A stretch of DNA of 64,000 nucleotides, from assembly GCF_014648435.1 (NCBI RefSeq), contig NZ_BMRC01000006.1, positions 372,001 through 436,000 on the forward strand, written 5' to 3'. Positions 40,320 to 49,771 of the stretch are shown piece by piece. The stretch is from Nonomuraea spiralis (GTDB lineage: Bacteria; Actinomycetota; Actinomycetes; Streptosporangiales; Streptosporangiaceae). Numbering within the stretch: position 1 is the stretch's first letter; each line of letters opens with the position of its first letter. The notes below the pieces were generated by a model, which worked only from the letters and a program-made list of their open reading frames with translations, did no database searches and was not told where the DNA came from. The translations under genes and the position numbers were made by a program.

Positions 40320-41573
40320 TCAGAGGACGCCGCAGCGGCGTACCGCGAGCAGCGCCAGCGCGCGGGTGACCTCGCGCAGCTCGGCCAGCTCCACCTGCTC
40401 CCTGGGGGCGTGCGCGAACCGCACGTCGCCGGGGCCGTAGTGCAGGGTCGGGATGCCGCCGGCCGCGTACAGGCGCAGGTCGCTCCCGTACGGCGCGGCG
40501 GCCTCGGCCGGACGCCGGCCCGCGACGTCGCCGACGGCCCGGTTCACCTCGTCGAGCAGCTCGTGCCCGGCGGGCAGCCGGCCGCTGGCGAACTGCCCGC
40601 CCGGCCAGGTCACCACGGGCGGGTTGTCCCGCAGCCACGGGTGCGCGGCCGAGGCGACGGCCTCCTCGAACGCCGCCCGCGCCGCGGCCGGGTCCTCCTC
40701 CAGCCGCACGCCGAGGCGTCCCTCGGCGACCAGCAGGTCGGGCACGGTGCTGGCCCAGTCGCCCGCCCGTACGGTGCCGACCTCGATCGGGTACGGCATC
40801 GGGTTGCCGCCGAAGACCTCCGGCACGTCGCGGTTGCGCTCGGCCTCCAGGCGCCTGATGGCCTCGAACACCGGCCAGAAGACCTCGATCGCGTTGACGC
40901 CCTCGTACCGGGTGGCACCGTGGGCGGCCCGGCCGGCCAGCTCCACGCGGAAGGTCAGCGCCCCGGCGTTGGCCGTGATCACCGTGCCGCCGGTGGGCTC
41001 GGTGATCACCGCGGCCTCCGCCGTGTGCCCTCTGGCCAGCGTGGCGAACGCGCCGAGGCCGCCGTCCTCCTCGCTGATCACGCAGTGCACGGCGAGGGGC
41101 CTGGCCAGGCGCACCCCCGCCCGCTTCAGCGCCCGAACGACGGCCAGATTGGCCACCAGGCCGGCCTTCATGTCGCAGGCGCCCCGGCCGTGCAGCACGT
41201 CGCCGGTGATCCGGGCGGCGAACGGGTCGCTGCCCTCCCACTTGGCCAGGTCGCCCGTCGGGACGACGTCCACGTGGCCCTGCAGGGCGAGCGCGGGCAC
41301 ACCCTCACCCTCGGTCACGGCCGCGACGCCGTAGCCCTCCTGCCTGGGGGCCTCGGTGCCGGGGAAGCCCGCGCGGGCGGTGAGGCCGGCCAGGTCGAGC
41401 TTCCAGACGTCCACGTCGAGGCCGGCCTCGGTGAGCAGGCGGGCGAAGCGGTGCTGGAGGTCGGACTCGGCGTCGGTGCCCGTGACGCTGGGGACCCGTA
41501 CGGTCTCGGCCAGCAGGGCGACCGTCTCGGCCTCGTCGATGGCGTTGAGGACTCTGGCTTCCACGTCGCGCAT
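40320..41573 (-). CDS. M20-family metallopeptidase/deacylase (ArgE/DapE type)
   Basis: 417 residues. Metal ligands visible: QGHVDVVP (His), GRGACDMKAG (Asp), ISEEDGG (Glu pair), VITEPTG and the final His in RFAHAPREQV. A lid/dimerisation domain (VELAGRAAHGATRYEGVNAI) is in the middle. Hydrolyses an N-acyl or peptide bond; acetylornithine deacetylase or succinyl-diaminopimelate desuccinylase-like, but no arginine or lysine genes lie nearby, so the specificity is unknown. Starts 10 bp beyond the convergent rhodanese on the opposite strand. Confidence 0.85.
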   Translation of the reverse strand: MRDVEARVLNAIDEAETVALLAETVRVPSVTGTDAESDLQHRFARLLTEAGLDVDVWKLDLAGLTARAGFPGTEAPRQEGYGVAAVTEGEGVPALALQGHVDVVPTGDLAKWEGSDPFAARITGDVLHGRGACDMKAGLVANLAVVRALKRAGVRLARPLAVHCVISEEDGGLGAFATLARGHTAEAAVITEPTGGTVITANAGALTFRVELAGRAAHGATRYEGVNAIEVFWPVFEAIRRLEAERNRDVPEVFGGNPMPYPIEVGTVRAGDWASTVPDLLVAEGRLGVRLEEDPAAARAAFEEAVASAAHPWLRDNPPVVTWPGGQFASGRLPAGHELLDEVNRAVGDVAGRRPAEAAAPYGSDLRLYAAGGIPTLHYGPGDVRFAHAPREQVELAELREVTRALALLAVRRCGVL

Positions 41574-41625
41574 GGAGCACACTTTCTCACGCGGTTTCCT
41601 GGGCCGTGAACGCGAATCCCGACAT

Positions 41626-42576
41626 ATGGCGATACAGGGCGTGCGTACCTGGATGAGCTGGATCGCGGTGACGCCGTTCGCCTTGTGGGCGGCGGTGCGG
41701 GTCAGCGGGTTCGAGCCGGACTGGCCGTGGGTGCCGGTGGTCGCGTTCACGCCGTACGCGGCGGTGGGCGCGGCGCTCAGCCTGGCGCTCGCCGCGCTGT
41801 TGCGGCGGTGGGCTCCCGGCGCGGTCGCGCTGGTCACGGTGCTGGCACTCGGGGCCGCGGTGCTGCCGCGCGCCCTCCCCGACTCCGGGCCCGACTCCGG
41901 GGCCGGTGCGCGCGGCCCGGCGCTGCGGGTGCTGGCGGCCAACCTGCTGGTGGGCACGGCCGACGCGGCGCGGCTGGTCGGCCTGGTCCGGTCGCTGCGG
42001 CCGGATGTGCTCACGCTCCAGGAGTTCACGCCCGCCGCGCGGCGGCGCCTGGATGCGGCGGGACTGCGCGAACTGCTGCCGCACGCGGTGACCAGGCCCG
42101 TCCGGGGGGTGGGCGGCTCGGCCGTCTACGCCCGATATCCGCTGGCCGCCGGCGAGCTGATCGAGCTGGGCGGGTTCGGGCAGGCGACGGCCGTGCTCAC
42201 GCATCCCGGCGGGGCCCAGGTGGAGATCGTCTCGGTGCATCCGTGCGCGCCGAAGCGGGTGGGCCGGCAACCGTGCTGGCTGGCGGGACTGGAACGGCTG
42301 CCGCGCGGCGGCGAACGGCTGCGGGTGCTGGCCGGCGACTTCAACGCCACCCTCGACCATCTCCCGTTGCGCGACCTGCTGGAGGCGGGCTACCGGGACG
42401 CGGCCGACGTCATGGGCCGGGGCCTGTCGCCGACCTGGGGCGGATGGGGCCCGCTGCCCGGCGTGACGATCGACCACGTGCTGGCCGGCGAGCGCATGGC
42501 GGTACGGGACTTCCGGGTGCTCCCGCCGGTCGGCAGCGACCACCGGCCGGTGTTCGCCGAGCTCCTGCTGCCGTGA
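41626..42576 (+). CDS. Membrane-anchored endonuclease/exonuclease/phosphatase family protein
   Basis: 316 residues from ATG 41626 (ATG 41653 is possible). Two or three N-terminal transmembrane helices (WIAVTPFALWAAVRVSGF; WVPVVAFTPYAAVGAALSLA; VALVTVLALGAAVLP) precede an EEP domain at ~105-315: VLAANLLVG, LTLQEFTP with the metal Glu, SVHPCAPK, AGDFNATLDH, TIDHVLAG and SDHRPVFAEL. The catalytic domain should face outside. Such proteins cleave phosphodiesters or lipid headgroups; substrate unknown. Confidence 0.85.
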   Translation: MAIQGVRTWMSWIAVTPFALWAAVRVSGFEPDWPWVPVVAFTPYAAVGAALSLALAALLRRWAPGAVALVTVLALGAAVLPRALPDSGPDSGAGARGPALRVLAANLLVGTADAARLVGLVRSLRPDVLTLQEFTPAARRRLDAAGLRELLPHAVTRPVRGVGGSAVYARYPLAAGELIELGGFGQATAVLTHPGGAQVEIVSVHPCAPKRVGRQPCWLAGLERLPRGGERLRVLAGDFNATLDHLPLRDLLEAGYRDAADVMGRGLSPTWGGWGPLPGVTIDHVLAGERMAVRDFRVLPPVGSDHRPVFAELLLP

Positions 42577-42650
42577 GCCGCCTGCCGCGCCGGGTGGGAC
42601 CTGGGACGATCGTGGGCCGGCGGGGGTTCGGCGGCTCGTAAACTGTCCCC

Positions 42651-42971
42651 GTGGAAGCGCCCAAGTTCGAGATTCAGATGCTGCACGACCGAGTGATGAT
42701 CCGGCTGGAGCAGGAGGCCGAGGAGCGGCGCAGCGGCTCCGGCATCGTCATCCCCGCGACGGTCAAGATGGCCAACCGGCTGGCATGGGGCGAGGTCTGC
42801 GGCGTCGGCACGAACGTGCGCTCGGTCAAGGTGGGCGACAAGGTGCTGTTCAACCCCGAGGAGCAGTTCGAGGTCGAGGTGCACGCGCGCGTCTACCTGG
42901 TCATGCGCGAGCGCGACCTGCACGCGGTGGCCACCCAGGAGACCGACCACGGCACGGGCCTCTACCTATGA
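42651..42971 (+). CDS. GroES-like co-chaperone paralogue
   Basis: 106 residues from GTG. A cpn10 fold is recognisable: IQMLHDRVMIRLEQEAEERR, GSGIVIPATVKMANRLAWGE and VCGVGTNVRSVKVGDKVLFN. It lacks a groEL neighbour and its mobile loop differs from canonical GroES, so it is an extra GroES-type protein rather than the housekeeping one. The stop overlaps the convergent propeller gene by 6 bp. Confidence 0.8.
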   Translation: MEAPKFEIQMLHDRVMIRLEQEAEERRSGSGIVIPATVKMANRLAWGEVCGVGTNVRSVKVGDKVLFNPEEQFEVEVHARVYLVMRERDLHAVATQETDHGTGLYL

Positions 42972-43895
42972 CACGCGGGTCCTGGCGAAGCTGACCCACA
43001 ACTCGGCGGCCCAGGTGGCGGCGGGCACGTCCGCGAGCACCCGGGTCGTCCGGCCCGTCAGGTCGAGCACCGACAGGCGGTAGCCGCCCTTGACCGGCAT
43101 GACGGCGATCAGATGGCCGTCGTCCCACCATCCGAACAGGGCCTCGGGCTTGACGGCCACGCGCTGGGCGATCGCGCCGGTGGCGAGGTCCACCAGGCAG
43201 ACCTGTTCCTTGAAGCGCGACGGGCACCACGTCGTCAGGCGTTTGCCCGAGGGCGCGTAGGAGTCCTCGGGGCCGGTCGGCAGGCCCACGTTCGTGTACG
43301 TGCGCAACACCGTGCCGTCCGAGGGGCGGTAGACGCGCAGGCCGGTGCCGAACATGGTGACGAGGTTGCCGTCAGGGCTCCACCAGAAGCCGGCCCGCCG
43401 GGGCAGGCCCGCGACCCGGACCGTGCTCGCGGTGCCCGCGCGCACGTCCACGACGGTGAAGCCGAGCACCTGCCAGGTCCCGCCCGTCTTCTGCTCGACG
43501 GTGAGCGCGACCTTCCTGCCGTCCCTGGACCAGGAGGCATAGGAGGCCGTCATGGGCTTCTTGACGGTACGGATCCGGGCGGTCTTGCCGGTCGTGCGGT
43601 CGGTGACGATCAGGGAGTCGAAGCCCGCCCGGTACGAGGACGGCACCCCGGCGGTCAGGCGGCCGTCGGGCGAGACCGACGCCTCGGACAGGCTCTTCTG
43701 CCAGGTGAAGGCGTCGCCGGTGGCGGGACGGAGATAGGTGTGCTTGGTGCCGAGGCCGTAGGCGGTGAGCCGTACGGGATCGCCCGATTTTTCGTGATAT
43801 TTCATGCCACCGGTGCCCGGCAATACGAGGTCCGCCTGAGCGGCGGCCGGGGCGAGAAACGTCAACGACAACGCGACGGCGATTTGAGCGATCAC
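42966..43895 (-). CDS. Secreted beta-propeller (TolB/WD40-like) protein
   Basis: 309 residues from GTG. Signal peptide VIAQIAVALSLTFLAPAAAQ, then six or so PD40-like blades with recurring 'SPDGRLTAG', 'SRDGRKVALT', 'SPDGNLVTMFG', and 'APSGKRLTTW' turns. Probably a cell-surface or secreted structural propeller; nothing identifies a substrate. Convergent overlap with the GroES-like gene. Confidence 0.75.
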   Translation of the reverse strand: MIAQIAVALSLTFLAPAAAQADLVLPGTGGMKYHEKSGDPVRLTAYGLGTKHTYLRPATGDAFTWQKSLSEASVSPDGRLTAGVPSSYRAGFDSLIVTDRTTGKTARIRTVKKPMTASYASWSRDGRKVALTVEQKTGGTWQVLGFTVVDVRAGTASTVRVAGLPRRAGFWWSPDGNLVTMFGTGLRVYRPSDGTVLRTYTNVGLPTGPEDSYAPSGKRLTTWCPSRFKEQVCLVDLATGAIAQRVAVKPEALFGWWDDGHLIAVMPVKGGYRLSVLDLTGRTTRVLADVPAATWAAELWVSFARTRVS

Positions 43896-43959
43896 GCCCG
43901 CAGAATAGGCGGGGAAATCCCCCGATCCCGGGAACGATAACGACCCGGTCTGAAAGCGT

Positions 43960-44421
43960 TCAGCGCTGGACGAACCGCTGGGCGATCTCCAGCAGGTCGA
44001 CGCCGAGCGTCCGCATGCCGAAGTAGACGATCACCGCAGCGGCGGCCACGGTCACCAGCAGCACGAGGATGCGCACCGTCCAGCCCTGCCGCTTGTACCA
44101 CTGCGTCCAGGCGTGCAACGTCTGCTTGCCGAACTCCAGCACCTTGTGGGCCCAGTGGAACTCGGTGGCCAGCACCGCCAGCCCGGCGAACACCACCAGC
44201 CAGCCCGGCCCCGGGAACGGCACCATGATCAGGCCGCCGGCCACCATGACCGCGCCGATGACGCCGATCACGATCTTCAGCGTGAGCGCGCCCGCGCGGG
44301 TGGACCTGACGCCGTCGAGCCAGCCTTTGAGGCCGCCGCGGCGGGCGGGCATGGCGGATCGCGCGGCGGCGTCGTCCTTCATCACGTCGGCGTCGCCTGT
44401 CTCGGAGTTCTGGATCGGCAC
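43960..44421 (-). CDS. TIGR02611 family (PGPGW) membrane protein
   Basis: 153 residues from GTG 44421 with GGGGGAGAC upstream. After a soluble N-terminus come hydrophobic helices IVIGVIGAVMVAGGLIMVPF and LVVFAGLAVLATEF with the diagnostic PFPGPGW between, then LVLLVTVAAAAVIVYFG. Family function unknown; common in actinobacteria. Confidence 0.83.
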   Translation of the reverse strand: MPIQNSETGDADVMKDDAAARSAMPARRGGLKGWLDGVRSTRAGALTLKIVIGVIGAVMVAGGLIMVPFPGPGWLVVFAGLAVLATEFHWAHKVLEFGKQTLHAWTQWYKRQGWTVRILVLLVTVAAAAVIVYFGMRTLGVDLLEIAQRFVQR

Positions 44422-44562
44422 GTCTCCCCCGTGTCGGTCGGATGCTCCCAAGGATACGACTCAGACCCATAGGAACAGTTGCAAGGCGCTAGCAGTTCAC
44501 CAAACCGGATAAATGGTAAAATTTCGGGACACAGGGGACGGGATTCAGGCAACTATCGGTTA

Positions 44563-45477
44563 ATGTCTGCTATGCCCGAGGTCATCCTTCGCACCGTCAC
44601 CGGCCCCATCCGCGCGGCCGCAGTCAACGGTGCCGTACTCCCCCACGAGCACCTGCGTACCGACATGCGCTGGGCGGTCGGCATCGACTCCGACCCGCAC
44701 CGCTGGCTCGACGAGGAGACCACAGTCACCGCGGAGCTCCGCGAGCTGCGCCAGTCCGACGAGCTCAACCTGGTGGTCGACCTGACCTGTCTCGGTATGG
44801 GCCGCGACGCCGCCGCCCTGGCCCGCATCGCGGCGGGCAGCCGGGTGCCGGTGATCGCCTCGACCGGGTTCTTCGCCGAGCCGTTCACCGACGCCGGCGA
44901 CGACGACGTCGAGCAGCTCACCCGGCGCCTGATGACCGAGATCTCCAGCGGCGTGGACGGCACCGGCGTCTTCCCCGGCGTGATCGGCGAGGTCGGGAGC
45001 TGGGGCCCCGAGCCCACCGCCCGCGAGGAGCGCTGCCTGCGCGCCGCCGCCCGCGCCTCCCGGCAGTCGCGCCTGCCCGTCGCCACCCACGGCCAGAACG
45101 CCCTCGCGCTGCTGGAGATCCTGCTCGGCGAGAACCTGCCCGGCTCCCGCGTGGCCGTCGGCTACTCCGGCGACCTGGGTGGCGCGCGCAAGATCGCCGA
45201 GGCGGGCGCGTACGTCAGCCTGAGCGCCCTGGCGCTCGGCCCCGACCAGGCGGCCAGGATCGCACTCGGCCTGATCGAGGACGGCCACGCCGGACGCCTG
45301 CTCCTCAGCACCGGCCTGAGCCGCGTCGCCCAGGTCCAGCGCTACGGCGGCTGCGGCTACGCCCACCTGTTCCACAGCCTGCTCCCCCGCCTGCGCGAGG
45401 CCGGCACCGGCGAGGACGTCATCCGCCTGATCACCCGCGACAACCCGGTGCGCTGGCTGACCGACGGAATGAGCTGA
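44563..45477 (+). CDS. Phosphotriesterase-like protein with incomplete metal site
   Basis: 304 residues from ATG 44563 (44572 is also possible). TIM-barrel amidohydrolase similar to PTE: LPHEHLRTD gives the first two His, GVIGEVGSWG places Glu where the bridging residue sits, and VATHGQ gives a His. But the next expected His reads VGYSGD, and the final Asp position reads LLSTGLSR. With two ligands missing it may be inactive or use one metal. A second, complete PTE-like enzyme is at 27.4-28.3 kb. Confidence 0.75.
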   Translation: MSAMPEVILRTVTGPIRAAAVNGAVLPHEHLRTDMRWAVGIDSDPHRWLDEETTVTAELRELRQSDELNLVVDLTCLGMGRDAAALARIAAGSRVPVIASTGFFAEPFTDAGDDDVEQLTRRLMTEISSGVDGTGVFPGVIGEVGSWGPEPTAREERCLRAAARASRQSRLPVATHGQNALALLEILLGENLPGSRVAVGYSGDLGGARKIAEAGAYVSLSALALGPDQAARIALGLIEDGHAGRLLLSTGLSRVAQVQRYGGCGYAHLFHSLLPRLREAGTGEDVIRLITRDNPVRWLTDGMS

Positions 45478-45558
45478 TCCCGCACCCCCGGCCGTGATCG
45501 TCCCGCATGGCGTAGAAGTCGCTAGGATCGGGGCGATACGAGCTTGGCCGGGTGGGGG

Positions 45559-46542
45559 ATGGTGAGCGAGCACAAGCGACGCGGCGGGCGCCTGCGCGGG
45601 TCGCTCGCCACGCTGTCACGCCTGAACCGGCTGGGTGACATCCCGGTCGTGGTCATGCTGGCCTGGGCCGGGTGGCTGGCCGTCCCGTGGTCGTTCAACG
45701 GCCTGGCCCAGGCCAGGGCCGCCGCCGCGGCCGCCGCCGACACCGAGCCCCCTCCGTCGGCCCACGCCGCCGACACCGGGTCGTTGCTGGGGGCGGCGGC
45801 GTGGGGCATCCCGGCTCCCGCCGCGCCACAGCCCGCCACCACCGTCCGTCCCACCGCAGTTCATCCCGCCGCCGTTCATCCCGCTGCCACCGTCCGTCCC
45901 GCCCAGCCGCTCGCCGCGGCCTCCTGCGCGTCCGCCGGGGACCCGGAGGGCGAGGTGGCCGAGCTGGCGCGGGCCGCGGAGCGGGCGCGGATCGCCGGGG
46001 AGGTGCACGACGCCGCCGGTCACGGCCTGGCGGCCATCGCGATGCAGGCGGGCCTCGCGCTCGTCGCCCTCGACGACGACCCCGAACAGGCGCGCGCCTC
46101 GCTCCGGGCGATCAGGGAGACCAGCACCGCCGCCCTCGCCCACCTGCGCGCCGCGCTCGACGGCATCGACCCGCCCGCCGCCGACCTGCCCGCTCTCATC
46201 GCCGGCGTACGGGCCGCCGGCCTGCCCGTGGACGTCGATCCCGCCGACCCCGCCGTGCCCGCCCACCTCAGGACCGCCGTCTACCGGGTGGTCCGCGAGT
46301 CCCTCACCAACGTGCTCCGGCACGCCGGTCCCACCCGGGCCTCGGTACGCCTGGCGCACGATCCGTACGGGTTCGTCCTGGAGGTCGCCGACCGGGGCGC
46401 GGGCTGGGACGGCGCGGCCGAGGGACGCGGGCTGGCCGGGATGCGCGCCCACGTCATCCAGGCGGGCGGCCGGTTCGCCGCCGGGCCGCGCGAGGGCGGC
46501 GGTTTCCGGGTGACCGCCCGGTTCCCCGAGGTCCGGGCATGA
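45559..46542 (+). CDS. NarL-type sensor histidine kinase, reduced sensor region
   Basis: 327 residues. One hydrophobic segment near the N-terminus (IPVVVMLAWAGWLAVPWSFN), a low-complexity Ala/Pro/His linker with short repeats (TVRPTAVHPAAVHPAATVRP), then HisKA_3 with phospho-His in GEVHDAAGHGLAAIA, N-box ESLTNVLRHAG, and GRGLAGMRAHV. Only one membrane helix is seen, so sensing is intracellular or within the membrane. Overlaps the response regulator start by ATGA. Confidence 0.85.
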   Translation: MVSEHKRRGGRLRGSLATLSRLNRLGDIPVVVMLAWAGWLAVPWSFNGLAQARAAAAAAADTEPPPSAHAADTGSLLGAAAWGIPAPAAPQPATTVRPTAVHPAAVHPAATVRPAQPLAAASCASAGDPEGEVAELARAAERARIAGEVHDAAGHGLAAIAMQAGLALVALDDDPEQARASLRAIRETSTAALAHLRAALDGIDPPAADLPALIAGVRAAGLPVDVDPADPAVPAHLRTAVYRVVRESLTNVLRHAGPTRASVRLAHDPYGFVLEVADRGAGWDGAAEGRGLAGMRAHVIQAGGRFAAGPREGGGFRVTARFPEVRA

Positions 46543-47240
46543 CCACGCACGATCCGGGCCCGGAGGCGGCCGTCCACGACCCGGGGCGCCCGATCAGGGT
46601 GGCGGTCGCCGACGACCAGGCCGTCGTACGGATGGGGCTGCGGGCGTTGCTGGAGCGGGAGCCCGGCATGGAGTGCGTGGGCGAGGCGTCCGACGGCGCG
46701 GCGGCGCTCGACCTGATCCGCCGTACCCACCCCGACGTGCTGCTGCTCGACATCCGCATGCCCGGTACCGACGGCCTGGCCACGTTGCGGGCCGTCGCCG
46801 CCGATCCCGGGCTGGGCGGCACCCGGATCGTGGTGGTGACCACGTTCGCCGTCGACGAGTACGTCTTCGCCGCCCTCCAGGCCGGGGCCAGCGGTTTCCT
46901 GCTCAAGGACAGCGCGCCCGACGAGCTGGTCAACGCCGTGCGCGTGGTGGCCGCGGGCGAGGCGCTGCTGTCGCCGTCGATCACCAGGAAGGTCATCGGC
47001 CTGTTCGGCCGCAGCGGCGCCGAGCCGGTCGAGGGCCTCGGCACGCTCACCCCGCGCGAGCGCGAGCTGGTGGCCTGGGTGGCGACGGGCCGCTCCAACG
47101 ACGAGATCGCCGCCGAGCTGGTGATCAGCCCCGACACCGTGCGCACGCACGTCAGCCGCGCCATGGTCAAGCTGCGTGCCCGCGACCGGGCCCAGCTCGT
47201 GGTGTTCGCCATGCGGGCCGGGCTCGCGCTGCCTACCTGA
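46539..47240 (+). CDS. NarL/FixJ response regulator paired with the kinase
   Basis: 233 residues. Receiver: VAVADDQAVVRMGLRALLER, phospho-Asp in DVLLLDIRMPG, VVTTFA, LLKDSAPDE. LuxR domain: LTPRERELVAWVATGRSNDE and DTVRTHVSRAMVKL. Translationally coupled to the kinase. Its end overlaps the convergent secY paralogue by 8 bp. Targets not evident. Confidence 0.88.
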   Translation: MTTHDPGPEAAVHDPGRPIRVAVADDQAVVRMGLRALLEREPGMECVGEASDGAAALDLIRRTHPDVLLLDIRMPGTDGLATLRAVAADPGLGGTRIVVVTTFAVDEYVFAALQAGASGFLLKDSAPDELVNAVRVVAAGEALLSPSITRKVIGLFGRSGAEPVEGLGTLTPRERELVAWVATGRSNDEIAAELVISPDTVRTHVSRAMVKLRARDRAQLVVFAMRAGLALPT

Positions 47241-48522
47241 GGAAACCTTCGTAGTTGCGCTGCTGGAGCTGGGACTCGATCTGCTTGACGGTGTCCAGGC
47301 CCACCCCGACCATGATGAGCACGCTGGTCCCGCCGAACGGGAAGTTCTGCTGGGTGCCCGGGTCGCGCAGGATCGCGAACGCCACCAGCGGCAGCAGCGC
47401 CAGCACGCCCAGGTAGACGGCTCCGGGGGCGGTCAGCCGCGACAACACGTACGCCAGGTAGCGGGCCGTCGGCGCGCCCGGCCGGATCCCCGGCACGAAC
47501 CCGCCGAACCGCCGCATGTTGTCGGCCACCTCGACGGGATTGAAGGTGATCGCGACGTAGAAGTAGGCGAAGGAGACGATCAGCAGCACGTACGCGCTCA
47601 TGTAGAGCGGATGCGTCCCGGCGGTCAGGTTGCGTGAGACCCACGCGCCCGCCTCCGCGCCGAGCAGCGGCGCGGCCAGCGACGGCAGGTAGAGCAGCGA
47701 CGAGGTGAAGATCACCGGCACGATGCCCGCCTGGTTCACCTTGAGCGGGATGTACGTGCTGCTCCCCCCGTACATCCGCCGGCCCACCATGCGCTTGGCG
47801 TACTGCACCGGCACCCGGCGCTGGGCCTGCTCCACGAACACCACCGCCGCGACCAGGCACAACCCGGAGGCCAGCATCACCGCGAACCCGAACGGCGTGA
47901 GCACGAAGATCTTCGCCATGTACCCCGGGAACACCGCGACGACCTGCGTGAACATCAGGATCGACATGCCGTTCCCGATCCCCCGGTCGGTGACGAGCTC
48001 GCCCATCCACATGACCACGCAGGTGCCCGCGACCATCGTCAGCACGATCACCGACACCGTGAGCAGCCCCTGGTCGCGCAGCAGCGGACGGGCGCAGCCG
48101 GGCAGCAGGTTGCCCGAGCGGGCCATGGCGACGATGGTGGTGGCGTTCAGCAGCGCGAGGCCGACGGTCAGGTAGCGGGTGTACTGGGTGATGCGCGCCT
48201 GCCCGTTGTGTCCCTCCTTCCTGAGCGCGTCGAGGCGCGGCACCAGGACGGCGAAGAGCTGCATGATGATGCTGGCCGTGATGTAGGGCATGACCCCCAG
48301 CGCGAACACCGAGAGCTGGAGCATCGCACCGCCGCTGAGCATCTGCATCATGTCGAAGAGCCCGCCGCTGGCCGAGCCCACGCACTGCCGCACTGCCAGG
48401 ACGTCCACACCGGGCGCCGGCATGATCTGGCCGAGGCGGAACAACACGATCAGTCCCAGCGTGAACAGCAGTTTCTTACGCAGTTCCGGCACCCGGAACG
48501 CCCTGGCGAAGACGGTCAGCAT
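47233..48522 (-). CDS. secY2: Stand-alone SecY paralogue
   Basis: 429 residues with ten hydrophobic helices. SecY hallmarks are clear: GQIMPAPGVD plug/TM2a area, QMLSGGAMLQLSVFALGVMP, YITASIIMQL, TDRGIGNGMSILMF (TM5 loop), KVNQAGIVPVIFTSSLL and GIRPGAPTARYLAYVL. No ribosomal protein, adk or map genes surround it, unlike the housekeeping spc-operon secY. It is flanked by unrelated genes on the other strand. Either an accessory translocon subunit or, less likely, the only secY moved away. The gene symbol marks the paralogue idea. Confidence 0.82.
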   Translation of the reverse strand: MLTVFARAFRVPELRKKLLFTLGLIVLFRLGQIMPAPGVDVLAVRQCVGSASGGLFDMMQMLSGGAMLQLSVFALGVMPYITASIIMQLFAVLVPRLDALRKEGHNGQARITQYTRYLTVGLALLNATTIVAMARSGNLLPGCARPLLRDQGLLTVSVIVLTMVAGTCVVMWMGELVTDRGIGNGMSILMFTQVVAVFPGYMAKIFVLTPFGFAVMLASGLCLVAAVVFVEQAQRRVPVQYAKRMVGRRMYGGSSTYIPLKVNQAGIVPVIFTSSLLYLPSLAAPLLGAEAGAWVSRNLTAGTHPLYMSAYVLLIVSFAYFYVAITFNPVEVADNMRRFGGFVPGIRPGAPTARYLAYVLSRLTAPGAVYLGVLALLPLVAFAILRDPGTQQNFPFGGTSVLIMVGVGLDTVKQIESQLQQRNYEGFLR

Positions 48523-48607
48523 GACCACGAAGTCTGTCCGCGGGCGCGCGTGGCGTCGTCCGTCCAGGCGAGGCACCCGTGTACGCAGATCCGCGTAGGT
48601 TGATCGC

Positions 48608-49204
48608 ATGACGACGGTGTGGGTGGTCAGCGGGCCGCCGGGGGCGGGCAAGTCCACGGTGGCCGCCGAGCTGCTGGCCCGCCTGTCGCCGGTGCCCGCC
48701 CTGCTCGACAAGGACACCGTCTACGGCGACCTCGTCGCGGAGGTCCTGCGGGCCCACGGCCGCGACCACGGCGAACGCGAGGGCCCCTGGTACGACCGGC
48801 ACGTCAAGCGGCACGAGTACGCCGGCCTGACCAGGATCGCCGCGCAGATCCGCGGCCACGGCTGCCCGGTGCTGCTCGACGGCCCGTTCACCACGCAGGT
48901 GCACGACGCGGCGGTGTGGGCGCGGTGGGTGGCCGAGCTGGGCGGGCCGCCGGTGCGCCTGCTGTGGGTGCGCTCGGACGGGCCGACGCTGCGCGCGCGG
49001 CTGGAGACACGCGGCCTGGCCAGGGACGCGGGCAAGCTGGCGGCCTTCGCGGACTACCTGCGCGACATCCGGGTGGACGAGCCGCCCGCCGTGCCGTACC
49101 TGGAGATCGACAACCGGCGGGGCGCGCCGCCGGTCGGGGGCCAGCTCACGGCGGCGGGTATACCGCCGCGAACACGGCCGGCAGCCGGGGGACGAGCCGG
49201 GTGA
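48608..49204 (+). CDS. P-loop ATPase/kinase (zeta-toxin or gluconate-kinase-like fold)
   Basis: 198 residues. Walker [10 protein letters not shown] at 8-16, then [14 protein letters not shown] with an acidic catalytic position, a conserved-looking LDGPFTTQ and [21 protein letters not shown], the lid region of small-molecule kinases. This is the AAA_33-type 'P-loop kinase' group; the substrate is unknown. No antitoxin gene is adjacent, so a toxin role is not supported. Its 3' end overlaps the convergent TetR gene by 59 bp. Confidence 0.75.
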   Translation: MTTVWVVSGPPGAGKSTVAAELLARLSPVPALLDKDTVYGDLVAEVLRAHGRDHGEREGPWYDRHVKRHEYAGLTRIAAQIRGHGCPVLLDGPFTTQVHDAAVWARWVAELGGPPVRLLWVRSDGPTLRARLETRGLARDAGKLAAFADYLRDIRVDEPPAVPYLEIDNRRGAPPVGGQLTAAGIPPRTRPAAGGRAG

Positions 49205-49766
49205 ACCGCCCCTCCTCGTAGGAGGCCCCGGGCTCGTTGCTGAGCTGCTGGGAGAGGGGCCCGGCGATCAGGCTCGCGGCCAGGGCCAGCCCCTCCTCCC
49301 CCGCCGCGTCGGGATGCAGCTCGCCGCGCGCGACGGCGGCCCCGATCAGGGCGGCGAAGTGCTCATGGACGGCCAGCGCGGGCGCGTACGACTCGGGCGA
49401 GGGCGCGAACCCCGGCACCGGCCGCCAGAACATGAGCTGGGCCAGCACCTGGTGGTCCATCACCCACCGGGCCCCGGCCTCCAGGGACGCCCCCATGGCC
49501 GCCAGGCCCGGCTCGTGCGCCCCGGCGCCGCGCCGCACGGCCTCCAGGTAGCCCTCCTGCCCGCGCCTGAACAGCGCGTCGTAGACCGCGTGCCGGGACG
49601 GGAAGTACTTGTACAGCGAGGGCGGCTGGATGCCGAGCCGCCTGGCCACGGTCGCCAGGCTCAGCCCCGCGACGCCCTCCTCCGCCATCACGTCGAGCGC
49701 GATGCCGAGGATCTCGGCCTGCGTCTCGGCTCGCCGTCGTGCCCGCCGGTCGGGAATGTCTGCCAC
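49146..49766 (-). CDS. TetR-family repressor of the UvrA-like resistance gene
   Basis: 206 residues. Helix-turn-helix [20 protein letters not shown], then [20 protein letters not shown] and [13 protein letters not shown]. The C-terminal domain is TetR_C-like ([18 protein letters not shown]). Divergent from the UvrA-like gene across a 43-bp gap that is almost entirely one inverted repeat, so it probably controls both itself and the transporter-like gene. Confidence 0.87.
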   Translation of the reverse strand: MADIPDRRARRRAETQAEILGIALDVMAEEGVAGLSLATVARRLGIQPPSLYKYFPSRHAVYDALFRRGQEGYLEAVRRGAGAHEPGLAAMGASLEAGARWVMDHQVLAQLMFWRPVPGFAPSPESYAPALAVHEHFAALIGAAVARGELHPDAAGEEGLALAASLIAGPLSQQLSNEPGASYEEGRFTRLVPRLPAVFAAVYPPP

Positions 49767-49771
49767 AGGAG

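Noticed and set aside
48608..49204. Zeta-type toxin
   Set aside because: The P-loop kinase has no adjacent antitoxin gene, and its motifs fit general small-molecule kinases equally well.
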